A DNA stretch of 33,116 nt from Candidatus Omnitrophota bacterium. GTDB lineage: Bacteria; Omnitrophota; Gorgyraeia; Gorgyraeales; Gorgyraeaceae. Location of the stretch: assembly GCA_018819285.1 (NCBI GenBank), contig JAHJQM010000054.1:1-33116 (forward strand), read 5' to 3'. The position numbers were made by a program, and so were the translations under genes. Numbering within the stretch: the first letter of the stretch is position 1; every line of letters starts with the position of its first letter. The notes below the pieces were generated by a model that saw only the letters and a list, made by a program, of their open reading frames with translations, searched no databases and was not told the origin of the DNA. Of the stretch, positions 1 through 8,354 are shown one piece after another.

Positions 1-26
1 ATTGTGATAATGTCCTTTCCTGCCAT
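1..26 (-). CDS. 5' end of a gene running off the left edge (possible ISNCY-type transposase)
   Basis: Only the first eight complete codons are present, reading MAGKDIIT. The ATG at 26-24 is preceded by an AAGGAGGT Shine-Dalgarno (31-38) at good spacing, so a real start is well supported. The N-terminus resembles the start of helix-turn-helix transposases of the ISNCY group, which often begin with a similar K-D-I-I-T stretch. The flanking DNA carries repeated GGACATT motifs such as are seen at IS ends. Eight residues are far too few to be sure of the family; the start itself is the solid part. Confidence 0.5.
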
Positions 27-30
27 AGCG

Positions 31-38
31 ACCTCCTT
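31..38 (-). promoter_or_regulatory. strong Shine-Dalgarno for the edge gene
   Basis: Read on the minus strand this is AAGGAGGT, four bases before an ATG. It is a near-perfect anti-16S match and decides the start of the partial gene at 1-26. Confidence 0.7.
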
Positions 39-60
39 GTAAGGAGTGCATTATAGCATC

Positions 61-104
61 TTTAAAACCGGACATTTCTATTTTGGTATAACAGGACATT
101 ATCA
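61..104. mobile_element. possible insertion-sequence end with GGACATT repeats
   Basis: GGACATT occurs as a direct repeat at 70-76 and 94-100. The second copy extends to AGGACATTATCA (93-104), which is the exact reverse complement of TGATAATGTCCT at 5-16, inside the edge gene's first codons. Repeated short motifs between a promoterless-looking border and a transposase-like start are typical of IS terminal regions. The outer boundary and any target duplication cannot be fixed because the other end lies outside the window. Confidence 0.35.
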
Positions 105-147
105 TATTGGGAGGACAGCATAATTTTTAACAATGTATTATTTAAAT

Positions 148-502
148 AGCTAGGTAATACTAAGAGGCTTTGCCAGCCTTGGCAGGTCTGAGAAAAGCCT
201 CGCCGATTCGAGCGGGCACGGTGTCCCGTTAAGCAGGCTGGGGCCATTCGGCACTGAAAAATTTTGCCGTCCGCTACGGTTTATGGTTCGTTCTTCTGTC
301 GACTATCGTATCGTCAACCGATCAGAACTCACCATAAATCCTTGCGGACATTTGCCAAAATTTTTCTAATGTGCCTCAGGCCTCAGCCTGCTTAACGGGA
401 CGAGCGAGAATCGGCGTGGAGCGAAGTCCGCCACGCTGGGGCGGACGAGTGTCTTTTCGAAGGCCTGCCAGGGCTGGCAAACTGAATATATACTACCTAG
501 CT
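148..502. repeat. 355-bp imperfect foldback (long inverted repeat)
   Basis: This is the main content of the gene-free stretch from 27 to 522. The left arm starts AGCTAGGTA at 148, and the right arm ends in its complement, TACCTAGCT, at 502. Matching blocks run inward on both sides: TTTGCCAGCC with GGCTGGCAAA, CCCGTTAAGCAGGCTG with CAGCCTGCTTAACGGG, AAAAATTTTGCC with GGCAAAATTTTT, and TTTATGGT with ACCATAAA. The turn is near 305-325. The right arm has an insert with its own 7-bp stem (426-432 with 440-446). The short open frames that cross this region have no coding character. It could be a MITE-like foldback element, a dispersed repeat, or a structured RNA. Confidence 0.8.
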
Positions 503-522
503 GGGGATAGGCATTTCAAAAC

Positions 523-3500
523 TTATCTCTCAAAAACCACCCAGATTTTTTTCTCTGCCACGACTTTACCTTTTTCCAGCATCTGTCCTGTAACAATAAT
601 TCTATAGCAGTCGGAGTGCAGCGTGACAAGATTTGATATCTGCTTGAATCTTGTTTTTTTGTCAGCATCGTTTGAACCGAGCGCATTGCTTAATAGTAAA
701 TCCCCTATCCCAAGCTTTAAACCATTCTTATTTCCAAATACCCTGTTATTAATGATGCTGTTCGCCATAGCATCGTCTATACCCGGTAAAGCGCTAATCA
801 CTTTGTTAGAAGCTGTATTTATATTTATCCTTCCATATAAATTATTCGCAGGATCAAGCCTTATAAAATCGAAATGCGCTGCGTCTGTCTCTGAACTATT
901 CTTTACCTTTATTTCCAGGATATCTTTTGGGGTAGACATAGCGCTTTCCGTACCTATCTCTATATTCCCAAAAACTATTCCTCCGTCAGGCCCTGGCGTA
1001 AGGCTAGGCGTAAAAGCGGTCCATGTATCATCTGCAAGATGCATCGATACGGCTATCGCTTCTCCTTCTTCTCCGAATATCTTCAATTTGTAATACCCGT
1101 TCTTTAACCCATTTTTCAACTCCCATTTCCAAGTTCCAATTGAATCTTTTTTTCCGTTCTCACACCAGTCTGTAAAAGGAGCTGCCCTCTGGATAACCTT
1201 CCAGCCGCCTTCAGAACCTTTTACAATCTTATTTTCCGCTTCAAGCCTTATCCCGAATATAGTAAGCCGGTCTGCAATCTTCGCAACATCCTCCAAAGGT
1301 ATAGTCTTCCAGGGCTCAATTCCAAGCGGAACAAATGCAATCTCTCCAACTGAAGAAAAATTTTTGCTCTTTACATTCACCTCTGTATCATAGTGCTCTA
1401 TTATTTCTTCTCCAATTTTTTCTCTCATCCCGTCATTATCGTTAGGAAGGCCTGGAGTCCCTCCTTTTTTTGCAGTAGACATATACCAGTTATCAGGCAT
1501 GCCATTATTATTTGAATCCATTACATAGCTCGGGTCTGATTTTTCCAGCGCCCTGTTATCAGTTATATTACCGCTAAAATATTCCTCTTTATCTACAATG
1601 TGGCCCATAGAATCCTTGAGCGTTATAAAATTCCCTCCCATAAAAGCGTTATCGCTCAATAGATCTGAATTAGGAGTTACAGCCCTTAAAAAATGTAACG
1701 CTGCAGATTTCTCTTTACCCCATATTGAAATAAATGATATGCCATTATTGTTTATACCTCCTTGCGTATCGTCTTTGTCAATAGATAACGCCAGGTGTTC
1801 ATGCGGGCCTATCGTTGTTCCAAGCGGAATTGTGGCAGGCCATCCCTCTTTACTTGGTCCTTCTATGGTCCACCCGCTCAAGCTTACCTCCCTTGGTGTA
1901 AGATTTATAAGTTCTATGTACTCTCCGTCAGGCTGCTGGCTCAGCTCTATTGATTTAAAATATGTAGGTCCTGTTTCACGGTTATTCTGGATCCTGATAG
2001 TAAGTTTTCCTCCTGAAACAGTAACAACTTTCCCATTGCCAAACAGATTGCTGTCCATTACATCCTTTGAATTAGAGCCTCCTATATTTACATCGCCTAT
2101 CTCCTGATCAGCCATTCCCGCAAATAATCTGACATAATATTTTCCGTCCGGAAGATCCTTCCATGTCCATTCGCCTTCTCCTGTTTTCCCTCCCTTGGGT
2201 TCATTATTCTGATAAAATCCATTCTGCCAAATCCAATCTCCTCCAGGGGCCTGGCTGCTGAAAGTACTCCTTGGGATAACAGGTCTTACCATTATCTCAT
2301 TTATCCTTATACCCTCTACGCCTCTTATCTCGCTCACGCTGAAATTCTGCTGGCCTAGCCTGGGATATAATTCAAGATAAGAAAAATAACATGCTGAGCC
2401 AGAGCTGTTCTTAATAGTGAGATTCAGGATTTTATTCTCGAATGATACAGCGCCTATTCTCAGTATCTCGCCGTGCTTTACAGAGTTTTGAGTCATATTA
2501 TTCACAATGACATCGCCTACTAATTCATCCTTTATCCCAAACACACCTATATAATATTCGCCCTCTGGCAGATTAATCCAGGTGATTGTAAATAATTGCC
2601 CGTCTTTTACATCACTCTGATAAGAACCCCCTTTCCATATCCAATCCCCTATATCGCCTCTATTGACCGCCGTAAGTCTACTATATAATTTTGGTATGAC
2701 GCTCTGGCTAAAATCAGCGTCGCACGCGTCTATTATATTGACTGCCTTTTGGAAAGGATCTCTCACGCCCGCATCTTCAAGCAATACCGCCAGGGATTGG
2801 GAGTCCATGTAATTAATATTATTCTTCAATCTTCCTTCAACGTCTATATTCCTATCAACAGAATAAGTAGTTATATGAGGATACAATTTCTGAATATCCT
2901 GTTTTGAAATTGACTTGATTTTACTTATCTCGAAAGGCGTCTCAAATGCCTTATCGTCTCCATAAAGATTAAACGGTATATATTCCATAGGCTCGTCTAT
3001 ACCCTCTCCCGCCTCATCTACGATACCATTCGCGTTATTATCTATCCCATCAGAATCCAGCATCCTCTGATTCTGATTATCATCTACGCCTACTTCGCCT
3101 GGCTGGCTGTCAGGCCCGTATCTAAAACTAAGAATATCTTCATAGGCCTTATCTGGATCTTTCAAGCCGCAAGAGGTTATAAATTTTTTAAGATCCAGCT
3201 CGTACGGCGTCCATCCTTCTGTAACTTTTAAAGGAGAGAGATTGTGTTTATGCGCCACATTTATATCTATAAAACTCGTCTCATCCCTTACCAAAATAGC
3301 GTATCTGCCTATAGCCTCATCGCCTTCTTCGTTGTACACATTTATCCATTTTGAATCAGGTTGGCCATCGCCATCATTATCAATATCGCTGCCTTTAAAA
3401 AGCATATGCCACCTGTCTTCAAAGTTATCTATAAACCTATCGTCTTCTTTCAAAATCTGCTGGGCATATGTAATGCCTGCCTGGGCAAGGTAGGACGCCC

Positions 3501-3633
3501 TTGTAGCTTCAAGGTAATTAGCAGCGGCTTTCAACTCTAACCTCATGGTAAATGCAAAAGATACTGCCATTATGCCGGCAACAGCCAAGACACTCACCAC
3601 AAGTATTAATGCGACACCTTTATCTTTCTTCAT
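523..3633 (-). CDS. GspK-like type II secretion minor pseudopilin with lamin-tail domain and three beta-rich repeats
   Basis: The protein has 1036 residues; ordinary GspK has about 300-350. Residues 1-30 are a type IV pilin-like signal: a basic KKDKG leader, then a hydrophobic helix. Position +5 after the Gly is Leu, not Glu, as in GspK. Residues 30-330 resemble the GspK SAM-like region and carry two Asp-rich, calcium-loop-like stretches (83-93, 193-215). Three copies of a module with a W-x-W, L-P-x-G-x-Y-Y and V-G-D-V pattern lie near 329-425, 465-570 and 810-930. A lamin-tail domain (INEIM at 444-448, then EYIELIN and LSGWTIEG at 571-592) is split by the second module. A GspK-type helix-hairpin-helix (INTASN, LPGID) begins near 937. 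SD AGGAG precedes the ATG. It probably caps a pseudopilus at the inner membrane. No other secretion gene is in the window. Confidence 0.8.
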   Translation of the reverse strand: MKKDKGVALILVVSVLAVAGIMAVSFAFTMRLELKAAANYLEATRASYLAQAGITYAQQILKEDDRFIDNFEDRWHMLFKGSDIDNDGDGQPDSKWINVYNEEGDEAIGRYAILVRDETSFIDINVAHKHNLSPLKVTEGWTPYELDLKKFITSCGLKDPDKAYEDILSFRYGPDSQPGEVGVDDNQNQRMLDSDGIDNNANGIVDEAGEGIDEPMEYIPFNLYGDDKAFETPFEISKIKSISKQDIQKLYPHITTYSVDRNIDVEGRLKNNINYMDSQSLAVLLEDAGVRDPFQKAVNIIDACDADFSQSVIPKLYSRLTAVNRGDIGDWIWKGGSYQSDVKDGQLFTITWINLPEGEYYIGVFGIKDELVGDVIVNNMTQNSVKHGEILRIGAVSFENKILNLTIKNSSGSACYFSYLELYPRLGQQNFSVSEIRGVEGIRINEIMVRPVIPRSTFSSQAPGGDWIWQNGFYQNNEPKGGKTGEGEWTWKDLPDGKYYVRLFAGMADQEIGDVNIGGSNSKDVMDSNLFGNGKVVTVSGGKLTIRIQNNRETGPTYFKSIELSQQPDGEYIELINLTPREVSLSGWTIEGPSKEGWPATIPLGTTIGPHEHLALSIDKDDTQGGINNNGISFISIWGKEKSAALHFLRAVTPNSDLLSDNAFMGGNFITLKDSMGHIVDKEEYFSGNITDNRALEKSDPSYVMDSNNNGMPDNWYMSTAKKGGTPGLPNDNDGMREKIGEEIIEHYDTEVNVKSKNFSSVGEIAFVPLGIEPWKTIPLEDVAKIADRLTIFGIRLEAENKIVKGSEGGWKVIQRAAPFTDWCENGKKDSIGTWKWELKNGLKNGYYKLKIFGEEGEAIAVSMHLADDTWTAFTPSLTPGPDGGIVFGNIEIGTESAMSTPKDILEIKVKNSSETDAAHFDFIRLDPANNLYGRININTASNKVISALPGIDDAMANSIINNRVFGNKNGLKLGIGDLLLSNALGSNDADKKTRFKQISNLVTLHSDCYRIIVTGQMLEKGKVVAEKKIWVVFER

Positions 3634-3641
3634 TTTCTCCT

Positions 3642-3670
3642 ATTATACAAAGCGCCTATTAGATTTGCAA
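3642..3670 (-). promoter_or_regulatory. predicted promoter of the GspK-like gene
   Basis: On the minus strand TTGCAA (3665-3670) is followed after 17 bases by TATAAT (3642-3647). Only 8 bases separate the -10 box from the ATG at 3633, so transcription would begin about two bases before the start codon and would exclude the AGGAG sequence from the mRNA. Confidence 0.5.
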
Positions 3671-3674
3671 ACAA

Positions 3675-3707
3675 AAACCCCGCATCTTTTTTAAAGATGC
3701 GGGGTTT
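3675..3707 (-). terminator. rho-independent terminator after the TM-helix gene
   Basis: A perfect 15-bp stem (AAACCCCGCATCTTT at 3675-3689 with its complement at 3693-3707) encloses a 3-nt loop. On the minus strand it is followed by TTGTTTGC, giving a usable U-rich tail. It sits between the stop of the TM-helix gene (3746) and the promoter of the GspK-like gene. It could also work in the plus direction. Confidence 0.9.
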
Positions 3708-3745
3708 AATTTTAACTTTGGCGTAATTCCGAGTTAGTTCTGCGA

Positions 3746-4426
3746 TTACTTACCTTTTAACTTTTCCACTAAATCATGTATAAGTTTTCCAGCAACATCT
3801 TTTGAGCCAAGACCAACTGCAAGCGCAAATGCCAACCCTATAGCTCCTAACAAAACTGTAATAGTGGTATTCAATATAGCGGTAGCTATATTTAACTGTT
3901 CCAGCGACATAATAGTTGCGAAAATTACTATCACTGTCTGTGTTAACTGGCTTAATAGTTTCGCTTGCTTAATGCCTGCATTCATGGAAGCAGTCATTAC
4001 TATTGCACCTATAATGCTCGCAAAAAATATCCCTAGGGAAATTATAAAGACAGCTGCGATAACATTAGGTATATAAAGTATGACTTTGTCCAATAGAGAC
4101 GCTACAACTGTCATGCCTAGTGCGTTCAGCGAAGCCATAAATACAAGCAGCATTATTATCCAATAGATAAGCCCACCCATTAATTCTGAAAGAGTATTTT
4201 TTATTCCACCCTTTCTTAATACATCAGCAAGCCCTGATTTTTCGCTGGCAGTATCAAACTGTATCAACTTCAACAGTTTTACAACCACATTCTTCAAAAC
4301 CGATGCTATAATCCAACCAACTACCAATATTACCAAAATGCCTATCAAAGTTGGTAGAAACGTAGCTGCTCTTACCAGCATAGCCTTTATTGGCTCTATT
4401 ACTATCTCACTCCAGTCCATATGCAT
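3746..4426 (-). CDS. TM-helix repeat membrane protein (MscS-related channel-like, no beta domain)
   Basis: This is a 226-residue integral membrane protein with about five hydrophobic helices. The first is near 22-45, followed by an amphipathic linker, then helices near 85-105, 115-140, 160-175 and 185-205. The repeated pattern of small-residue helices, with a G-L-A-F-A-L-A-V-G-L-G stretch near the C-terminus, matches the conserved TM-helix repeat family that is found alone or fused to MscS channels. It lacks the cytoplasmic beta domain of true MscS. It may form a small mechanosensitive or ion-conducting pore in the inner membrane; no substrate can be read. Two ATGs (4426 and 4420) lie just after a GGGGG sequence. 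It is transcribed alone, with a strong promoter upstream and a strong terminator downstream. Confidence 0.75.
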   Translation of the reverse strand: MHMDWSEIVIEPIKAMLVRAATFLPTLIGILVILVVGWIIASVLKNVVVKLLKLIQFDTASEKSGLADVLRKGGIKNTLSELMGGLIYWIIMLLVFMASLNALGMTVVASLLDKVILYIPNVIAAVFIISLGIFFASIIGAIVMTASMNAGIKQAKLLSQLTQTVIVIFATIMSLEQLNIATAILNTTITVLLGAIGLAFALAVGLGSKDVAGKLIHDLVEKLKGK

Positions 4427-4450
4427 ACCCCCTTTCTTTTCTAACTTGTA

Positions 4451-4479
4451 AGTATATCCTACGTTTATACAATCGTCAA
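4451..4479 (-). promoter_or_regulatory. promoter of the TM-helix gene
   Basis: TTGACG (4474-4479), a 17-bp spacer and TATACT (4451-4456) read on the minus strand, close to the sigma-70 consensus. The predicted mRNA has an 18-nt leader containing the G-rich ribosome-binding sequence. Confidence 0.75.
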
Positions 4480-4482
4480 GGG

Positions 4483-4547
4483 GCCGAGTCCGGAGGACTC
4501 GGCACTTCCTTGGACATTTCGTCCTAGGTCGCTTCGATGTTTCGTCC
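4483..4547. repeat. hairpin plus GGAC/GTCC repeats downstream of gpmA
   Basis: GCCGAGTCC-GGA-GGACTCGGC (4483-4503) is a perfect 9-bp stem with a 3-nt loop. It stops four bases from the -35 box of the TM-helix gene. Next to it TTTCGTCC occurs at 4517-4524 and 4540-4547, the first copy pairing as GGAC-atttc-GTCC (4512-4524). On the minus strand there is no U tract after the stem, so it is not a standard intrinsic terminator. It may end gpmA transcription, bind a regulator, or be a dispersed repeat. Confidence 0.5.
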
Positions 4548-4555
4548 CTAAAACT

Positions 4556-5314
4556 TTATTTTTTCGCTTTTCCCTGGCTAGCAACAGATGCTATTTTTGC
4601 CTGTATCCTTTGCTGGTCGCCTAAATAATAATGCTTCAAAGGTCTCAGGTCATCAGTAAGCTCGTAAACAAGCGGGATCCCAGTAGGTATATTTAATTTT
4701 ACTATCTCTTCCTCTGATATGTTGTCCAAATATTTCACAAGCGCTCTTAAACTGTTTCCATGCGCAGCTATAATAATCTTTTTGCCGGACTTGAATGCAG
4801 GGACAATTGCTTCTTTCCAGTACGGCACAACCCTGGCTACTGTTTCTTTTAAACTCTCTGTAAAAGGCATGTCCTTTTCATCAAGACTCTTGTATCTTGG
4901 GTCATTTCCAGGATAACGCGGATCATTTTTTTCAAGCGCCATCGGCGGTATATCGTAACTTCTTCTCCATATAAGCACCTGCTCTTCTCCGAATTTCTGG
5001 GCCATTTCTGATTTATTAAGGCCCTGCAACGCTCCATAATGCCTCTCGTTCAAGCGCCATGAATTATATATAGGTATCCACATTAAATCCATTTCATCCA
5101 GAACAAACCATAATGTCCTTATCGCTCTCTTTAGAACAGATGTGAACGCTGCATCAAATACATAACCTTCATTCTTAAGGACTTTTCCAGCCTCCCTTGC
5201 CTCCTCGATGCCTTTCTCAGACAAATCCACATCTGTCCATCCTGTAAATTTATTTTCCTTATTCCAGGTACTCTCTCCATGCCTTAAAAGGACTAATTTA
5301 ATATTGCCTCTCAT
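4556..5314 (-). CDS. gpmA: 2,3-bisphosphoglycerate-dependent phosphoglycerate mutase
   Basis: The 252-residue protein interconverts 3- and 2-phosphoglycerate in glycolysis and gluconeogenesis through a phosphohistidine. The N-terminal RHGES motif (R11, H12) carries the phosphorylated histidine, and [10 protein letters not shown] follows as in the cofactor-dependent family. ERHYG (90-94) and AAHGNSLR (184-191, second catalytic His at 185) are intact. The length is normal for GpmA. The start is supported by GGGAGAG just upstream of the ATG. It has its own promoter and is separated from dcd by 89 bases, so it looks like a single-gene unit. The spacing and full set of motifs make a general phosphatase of the same superfamily unlikely. 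Confidence 0.95.
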   Translation of the reverse strand: MRGNIKLVLLRHGESTWNKENKFTGWTDVDLSEKGIEEAREAGKVLKNEGYVFDAAFTSVLKRAIRTLWFVLDEMDLMWIPIYNSWRLNERHYGALQGLNKSEMAQKFGEEQVLIWRRSYDIPPMALEKNDPRYPGNDPRYKSLDEKDMPFTESLKETVARVVPYWKEAIVPAFKSGKKIIIAAHGNSLRALVKYLDNISEEEIVKLNIPTGIPLVYELTDDLRPLKHYYLGDQQRIQAKIASVASQGKAKK

Positions 5315-5361
5315 ATCTCTCCCTTTTTATCTTTAAACACCTCTTTGCAGAATATGGCTTT

Positions 5362-5390
5362 AATATACACCTGTTAATTTGAAAAATCAA
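5362..5390 (-). promoter_or_regulatory. predicted promoter of gpmA
   Basis: TTGATT (5385-5390), 17 bp and TATATT (5362-5367) on the minus strand. It lies in the short gap between dcd and gpmA and would give a leader of about 40 nt. Confidence 0.55.
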
Positions 5391-5403
5391 AAGAAATATT
5401 ATG

Positions 5404-5955
5404 CTATTTTGGTAAGGTAATGTATTTCTGGGATTGGTATTTGCCCTTGCGGTCAGCGTAAGTAACCTGGCATTGCTCATCTGATTCGAAGAAGACCACC
5501 TGGGCAATGCCTTCGTTGGCGTAAAGTTTTGCAGCAGAATTCGAAGTGTTGCTTATCGCTATAGTAAGATATCCTTCCCATGATGGCTCAAGCGGCGTAA
5601 CGTTTACTATCACGCCAATTCTTGCATATGTACTTTTACCTGTGCAAAGCGCAAGGACATTGGATGGCATTTTAAAATATTCAAGGGATCTTGCGAGAAT
5701 AAAAGTATTCGGTGGAATTATGCAACTAGCGCCTTTAAAATCTTCAAATAAAGCTGGTTTTATATTCTTAGGGTCTATGATATCTTGTTTATCAGAGCCT
5801 TTGAAGATTTTAAACTCGTCTGCAATCCTTATATCATAGCCATAACTGGAAAGACCATATGAGATATTATTATTTTTAATCTGCTGAGGCTGGAAGGGCT
5901 TTATCATATTATATTCTAAAGCCATTTTCTTGATCCAGGAATCGGGTTTCAGCAT
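5404..5955 (-). CDS. dcd: dCTP deaminase family protein lacking the catalytic glutamate
   Basis: The protein has 183 residues from the ATG at 5955. That start overlaps the nrdJ stop as ATGCTGA, making translation coupled; an upstream in-frame start is less likely. It follows the 188-residue bacterial Dcd type closely: [15 protein letters not shown], the GKSTYAR loop (S108, R112), [16 protein letters not shown] and GKYQ. Dcd deaminates dCTP to dUTP for thymidylate synthesis. The catalytic Glu of this family (E138 in the E. coli enzyme), normally in a T-L-E-F or T-I-E-I context, is here GCG, giving T-I-A-I at residue 133. Conservation elsewhere is high, so the frame is sound. The protein may be inactive as a deaminase, may have a changed role in binding dCTP or dUTP, or may use another base. 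Its operon with nrdJ still points to dNTP supply. Confidence 0.9.
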   Translation of the reverse strand: MLKPDSWIKKMALEYNMIKPFQPQQIKNNNISYGLSSYGYDIRIADEFKIFKGSDKQDIIDPKNIKPALFEDFKGASCIIPPNTFILARSLEYFKMPSNVLALCTGKSTYARIGVIVNVTPLEPSWEGYLTIAISNTSNSAAKLYANEGIAQVVFFESDEQCQVTYADRKGKYQSQKYITLPK

Positions 5956-8249
5956 TTGGAATATCCGCAGGAACGGCAGACTACACAACCTTCTTCATGT
6001 CTTAACGCAGCCCCGCAGTCAGGGCATACCCCAACCACTGTGCCTAGCTTATCTTCTATCATGGTATGAGGAGAATGTTTTTCCAGAGCCTCTTCCTGGT
6101 GATGCATTTTGCCATTACCAAGCCTTAATTCAAGAACCCTTGCAATCGCATCAGAGCACGAAAAGATCCTTCCGCTTTTCTCCCACGAAGGAGACGGGCA
6201 GCGTATTCCTCTTAATTGCTCTACTATTTTACTATTCTCTACTCCTGAGCGAAGCGCCAGAGACACAAGCCTTCCTATTGCTTCTAACTGGCTCGCAGCG
6301 CAACCGCCAGCCTTACCCATCTGGATAAATACCTCAAAAGGCAGATTTTTATCATCCACATTTATTGTGATATAAAGATTGCCGCATCCTGTTGCAACCT
6401 TTGTAGTGGTGCCATTGGTAACAACAGGCCTTGGCCTAGGGGCAACATTTTTCTTTTCCTTAAGTTCTAACGCGATATCCGCATTTATTTCTTTCTTTGT
6501 TGAATCATTAGAGTTTATATTTAGCACCTGCTCCTCCCTAGATTTATCTCTGTAAATGGTTACGCCCTTACACCCTAACTTGAAAGCTAACATATACACC
6601 TCTTGCACATCATCCTTTGTGGCATTGTGCGGAAAATTAACTGTCTTAGATACAGCATTATCAGTATATTCTTGGAAGACTGCCTGCATCCTTATATGCC
6701 AGAGAGGCGCTATATCATGAGATGTAACAAAAATCTTCTTATATTCTTCGGGAACATCTTCTATATCTTTGATAGAGCCCTTTTCTGCAATCTCCTCCAT
6801 AAGTTTTCTGGAATAAAACCCATCTTTTTTTGCAACCTCTTCAAACAATATATTGACTTCTATAAGCTTATCATTATCCATTACATTTCTATAATAAGAC
6901 AATGCAAATAACGGCTCGATACCGCTTGAGGCATTTGAGATAATTGAAATCGTACCTGTCGGCGCAATTGTTGTAAGCGTAGCATTTCTTAATTCTTTCG
7001 ACCCAGCTTCATTAAATATACTATCTTTAAAAGAAGAGAATGCGCCTTTTTTTTGCGCCAGTTCCTTGGACTTGACTCTCGCCTCATCAGATATAAACTT
7101 CATTAACCTCTCGGCAAGCTGGACTGCTTCTTCGCTATTATAAGGTATTTCCAGTTTTATAAGCATATCTGCCCAACCCATCACCCCAAGGCCTATCTTC
7201 CTATTGATCTTGGTCATCTTTTCTATTTCTTTCAAAGGAAATTTATTCATATCAATTACATTGTCAAGGAAATGCACGCCTGCATGCACCAACTTTTTTA
7301 ACATATCCCAGTCAACCTGTTTTTTGCCGTTTCCGCATATAGTTTTAGCTAAATTTATTGAACCAAGATTACAGCTTTCAAACGGTAAAAGCGGCTGTTC
7401 TCCGCAGGGATTTGTGCTCTCAATCTCTCCCAGCATAGGAGTAGGGTTATCTTTATTTATTCTGTCTATAAAAATAATTCCAGGCTCGCCGTTTTTCCAG
7501 GATAATTCCACTATTAGGTCAAAGACTTCTTTGGCTCTTAATTTTTTAACTTCCTTTTTATTGTGCGGATCTATTAAAGAATACTCTTCATCAGCTATAA
7601 CCTTATTCATAAAATCTTCGGTTACCGCTATGGAGATGTTAAAATTTGTTATCTCTTTGTCATTTTCTTTGCACCGGATAAATTCTATTATATCTGGATG
7701 ATCCACGCGAAGAATTCCCATATTTGCTCCGCGCCTGGCTCCGCCTTGTTTAACCGCTTGAGTAGCTGCATTAAAAACCTTCATAAAAGAAACGGGACCG
7801 CTTGAAACTCCTCCCGTAGATCTTACAACGCTGTTTTTCGGCCTGAGTCTTGAAAAACTAAACCCTGTCCCTCCGCCAGATTTATGAATCATAGCCGTGT
7901 TCTTTATTGCATCAAAAATGGATTCCATGGAATCGCCTATGGGCAAGACAAAACACGCAGACAACTGGCCCAGATCTTTTCCTGCGTTCATAAGGGTAGG
8001 GCTATTGGGCATAAATTCGAAATTAGACAGGATCTCGTAAAATTCTTTTTCTGTTTCTTTTATTTCCAGGTCGCTTGCGCCATATAGCTTGTCTGCTTTT
8101 GTTATGTAGCGACTCACCCTCCTAAACATGCCTTCAGGCGTCTCTATGACTTTTCCATCCTTATCTTTCATGAGATATCTTTTTTCAAGAACCTTAAGAC
8201 AATTTTCCGAGATGTTAAATTTCTTTTCAGTTTTAATTTTTAATTCCAT
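5949..8249 (-). CDS. nrdJ: adenosylcobalamin-dependent (class II) ribonucleoside-diphosphate reductase
   Basis: This 766-residue enzyme would reduce ribonucleotides to deoxyribonucleotides without oxygen, using a B12-generated thiyl radical. [18 protein letters not shown] (280-297) holds the radical Cys (C282) and one redox Cys (C293); its partner is C99 in SACFVLPIG. The glycine-rich [13 protein letters not shown] (123-135) and the APTGTIS phosphate-binding loop (429-435) are present. A TSCPD-type domain (about 610-715) and a C-terminal zinc-ribbon-like tail with Cys at 742, 745, 755, 758, 761 and 766 follow, as in many class II enzymes. The tail Cys may relay electrons from thioredoxin. The start has GGAGG at 7-nt spacing and a consensus promoter. 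No cobalamin riboswitch fits in the predicted 16-nt leader. Confidence 0.95.
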   Translation of the reverse strand: MELKIKTEKKFNISENCLKVLEKRYLMKDKDGKVIETPEGMFRRVSRYITKADKLYGASDLEIKETEKEFYEILSNFEFMPNSPTLMNAGKDLGQLSACFVLPIGDSMESIFDAIKNTAMIHKSGGGTGFSFSRLRPKNSVVRSTGGVSSGPVSFMKVFNAATQAVKQGGARRGANMGILRVDHPDIIEFIRCKENDKEITNFNISIAVTEDFMNKVIADEEYSLIDPHNKKEVKKLRAKEVFDLIVELSWKNGEPGIIFIDRINKDNPTPMLGEIESTNPCGEQPLLPFESCNLGSINLAKTICGNGKKQVDWDMLKKLVHAGVHFLDNVIDMNKFPLKEIEKMTKINRKIGLGVMGWADMLIKLEIPYNSEEAVQLAERLMKFISDEARVKSKELAQKKGAFSSFKDSIFNEAGSKELRNATLTTIAPTGTISIISNASSGIEPLFALSYYRNVMDNDKLIEVNILFEEVAKKDGFYSRKLMEEIAEKGSIKDIEDVPEEYKKIFVTSHDIAPLWHIRMQAVFQEYTDNAVSKTVNFPHNATKDDVQEVYMLAFKLGCKGVTIYRDKSREEQVLNINSNDSTKKEINADIALELKEKKNVAPRPRPVVTNGTTTKVATGCGNLYITINVDDKNLPFEVFIQMGKAGGCAASQLEAIGRLVSLALRSGVENSKIVEQLRGIRCPSPSWEKSGRIFSCSDAIARVLELRLGNGKMHHQEEALEKHSPHTMIEDKLGTVVGVCPDCGAALRHEEGCVVCRSCGYSKC

Positions 8250-8271
8250 TATTTATCCTCCATGAAAAATA

Positions 8272-8299
8272 AGTATATCACTTGATAATTATATGTCAA
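8272..8299 (-). promoter_or_regulatory. promoter of nrdJ-dcd
   Basis: TTGACA (8294-8299), 16 bp and TATACT (8272-8277) on the minus strand. The expected leader is about 16 nt and contains the GGAGG site (8257-8261). Confidence 0.8.
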
Positions 8300-8302
8300 G
8301 CT

Positions 8303-8353
8303 AAAAAACACAATATATTGATATTAATTTAACGACGATACCTATATGTTGTG
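8303..8353 (-). terminator. weak candidate terminator for the bat operon
   Basis: On the minus strand, just after the batE stop, CACAA-C-ATATA (8343-8353) can pair with TATATTGTG (8309-8317) with one bulge and a loop of 25 nt, followed by TTTTTT (8303-8308). The stem is AT-rich and the loop long, so this is only a candidate. The T tract abuts the nrdJ -35 box. Confidence 0.35.
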
Positions 8354-8354
8354 G

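Noticed and set aside
62-607. Short open frames crossing the foldback (62-247 minus, 371-607 plus)
   Set aside because: They follow the arms of the inverted repeat, have no ribosome-binding site and no recognisable protein pattern; the second also runs into the GspK-like gene antisense.
1598-2107. Long antisense frame inside the GspK-like gene
   Set aside because: It is a shadow of a clearly coding minus-strand gene, with no start signal of its own.
8250-8354. Cobalamin riboswitch before nrdJ
   Set aside because: The region is AT-rich, the consensus promoter leaves a leader of only about 16 nt, and no B12-box-like sequence is visible.
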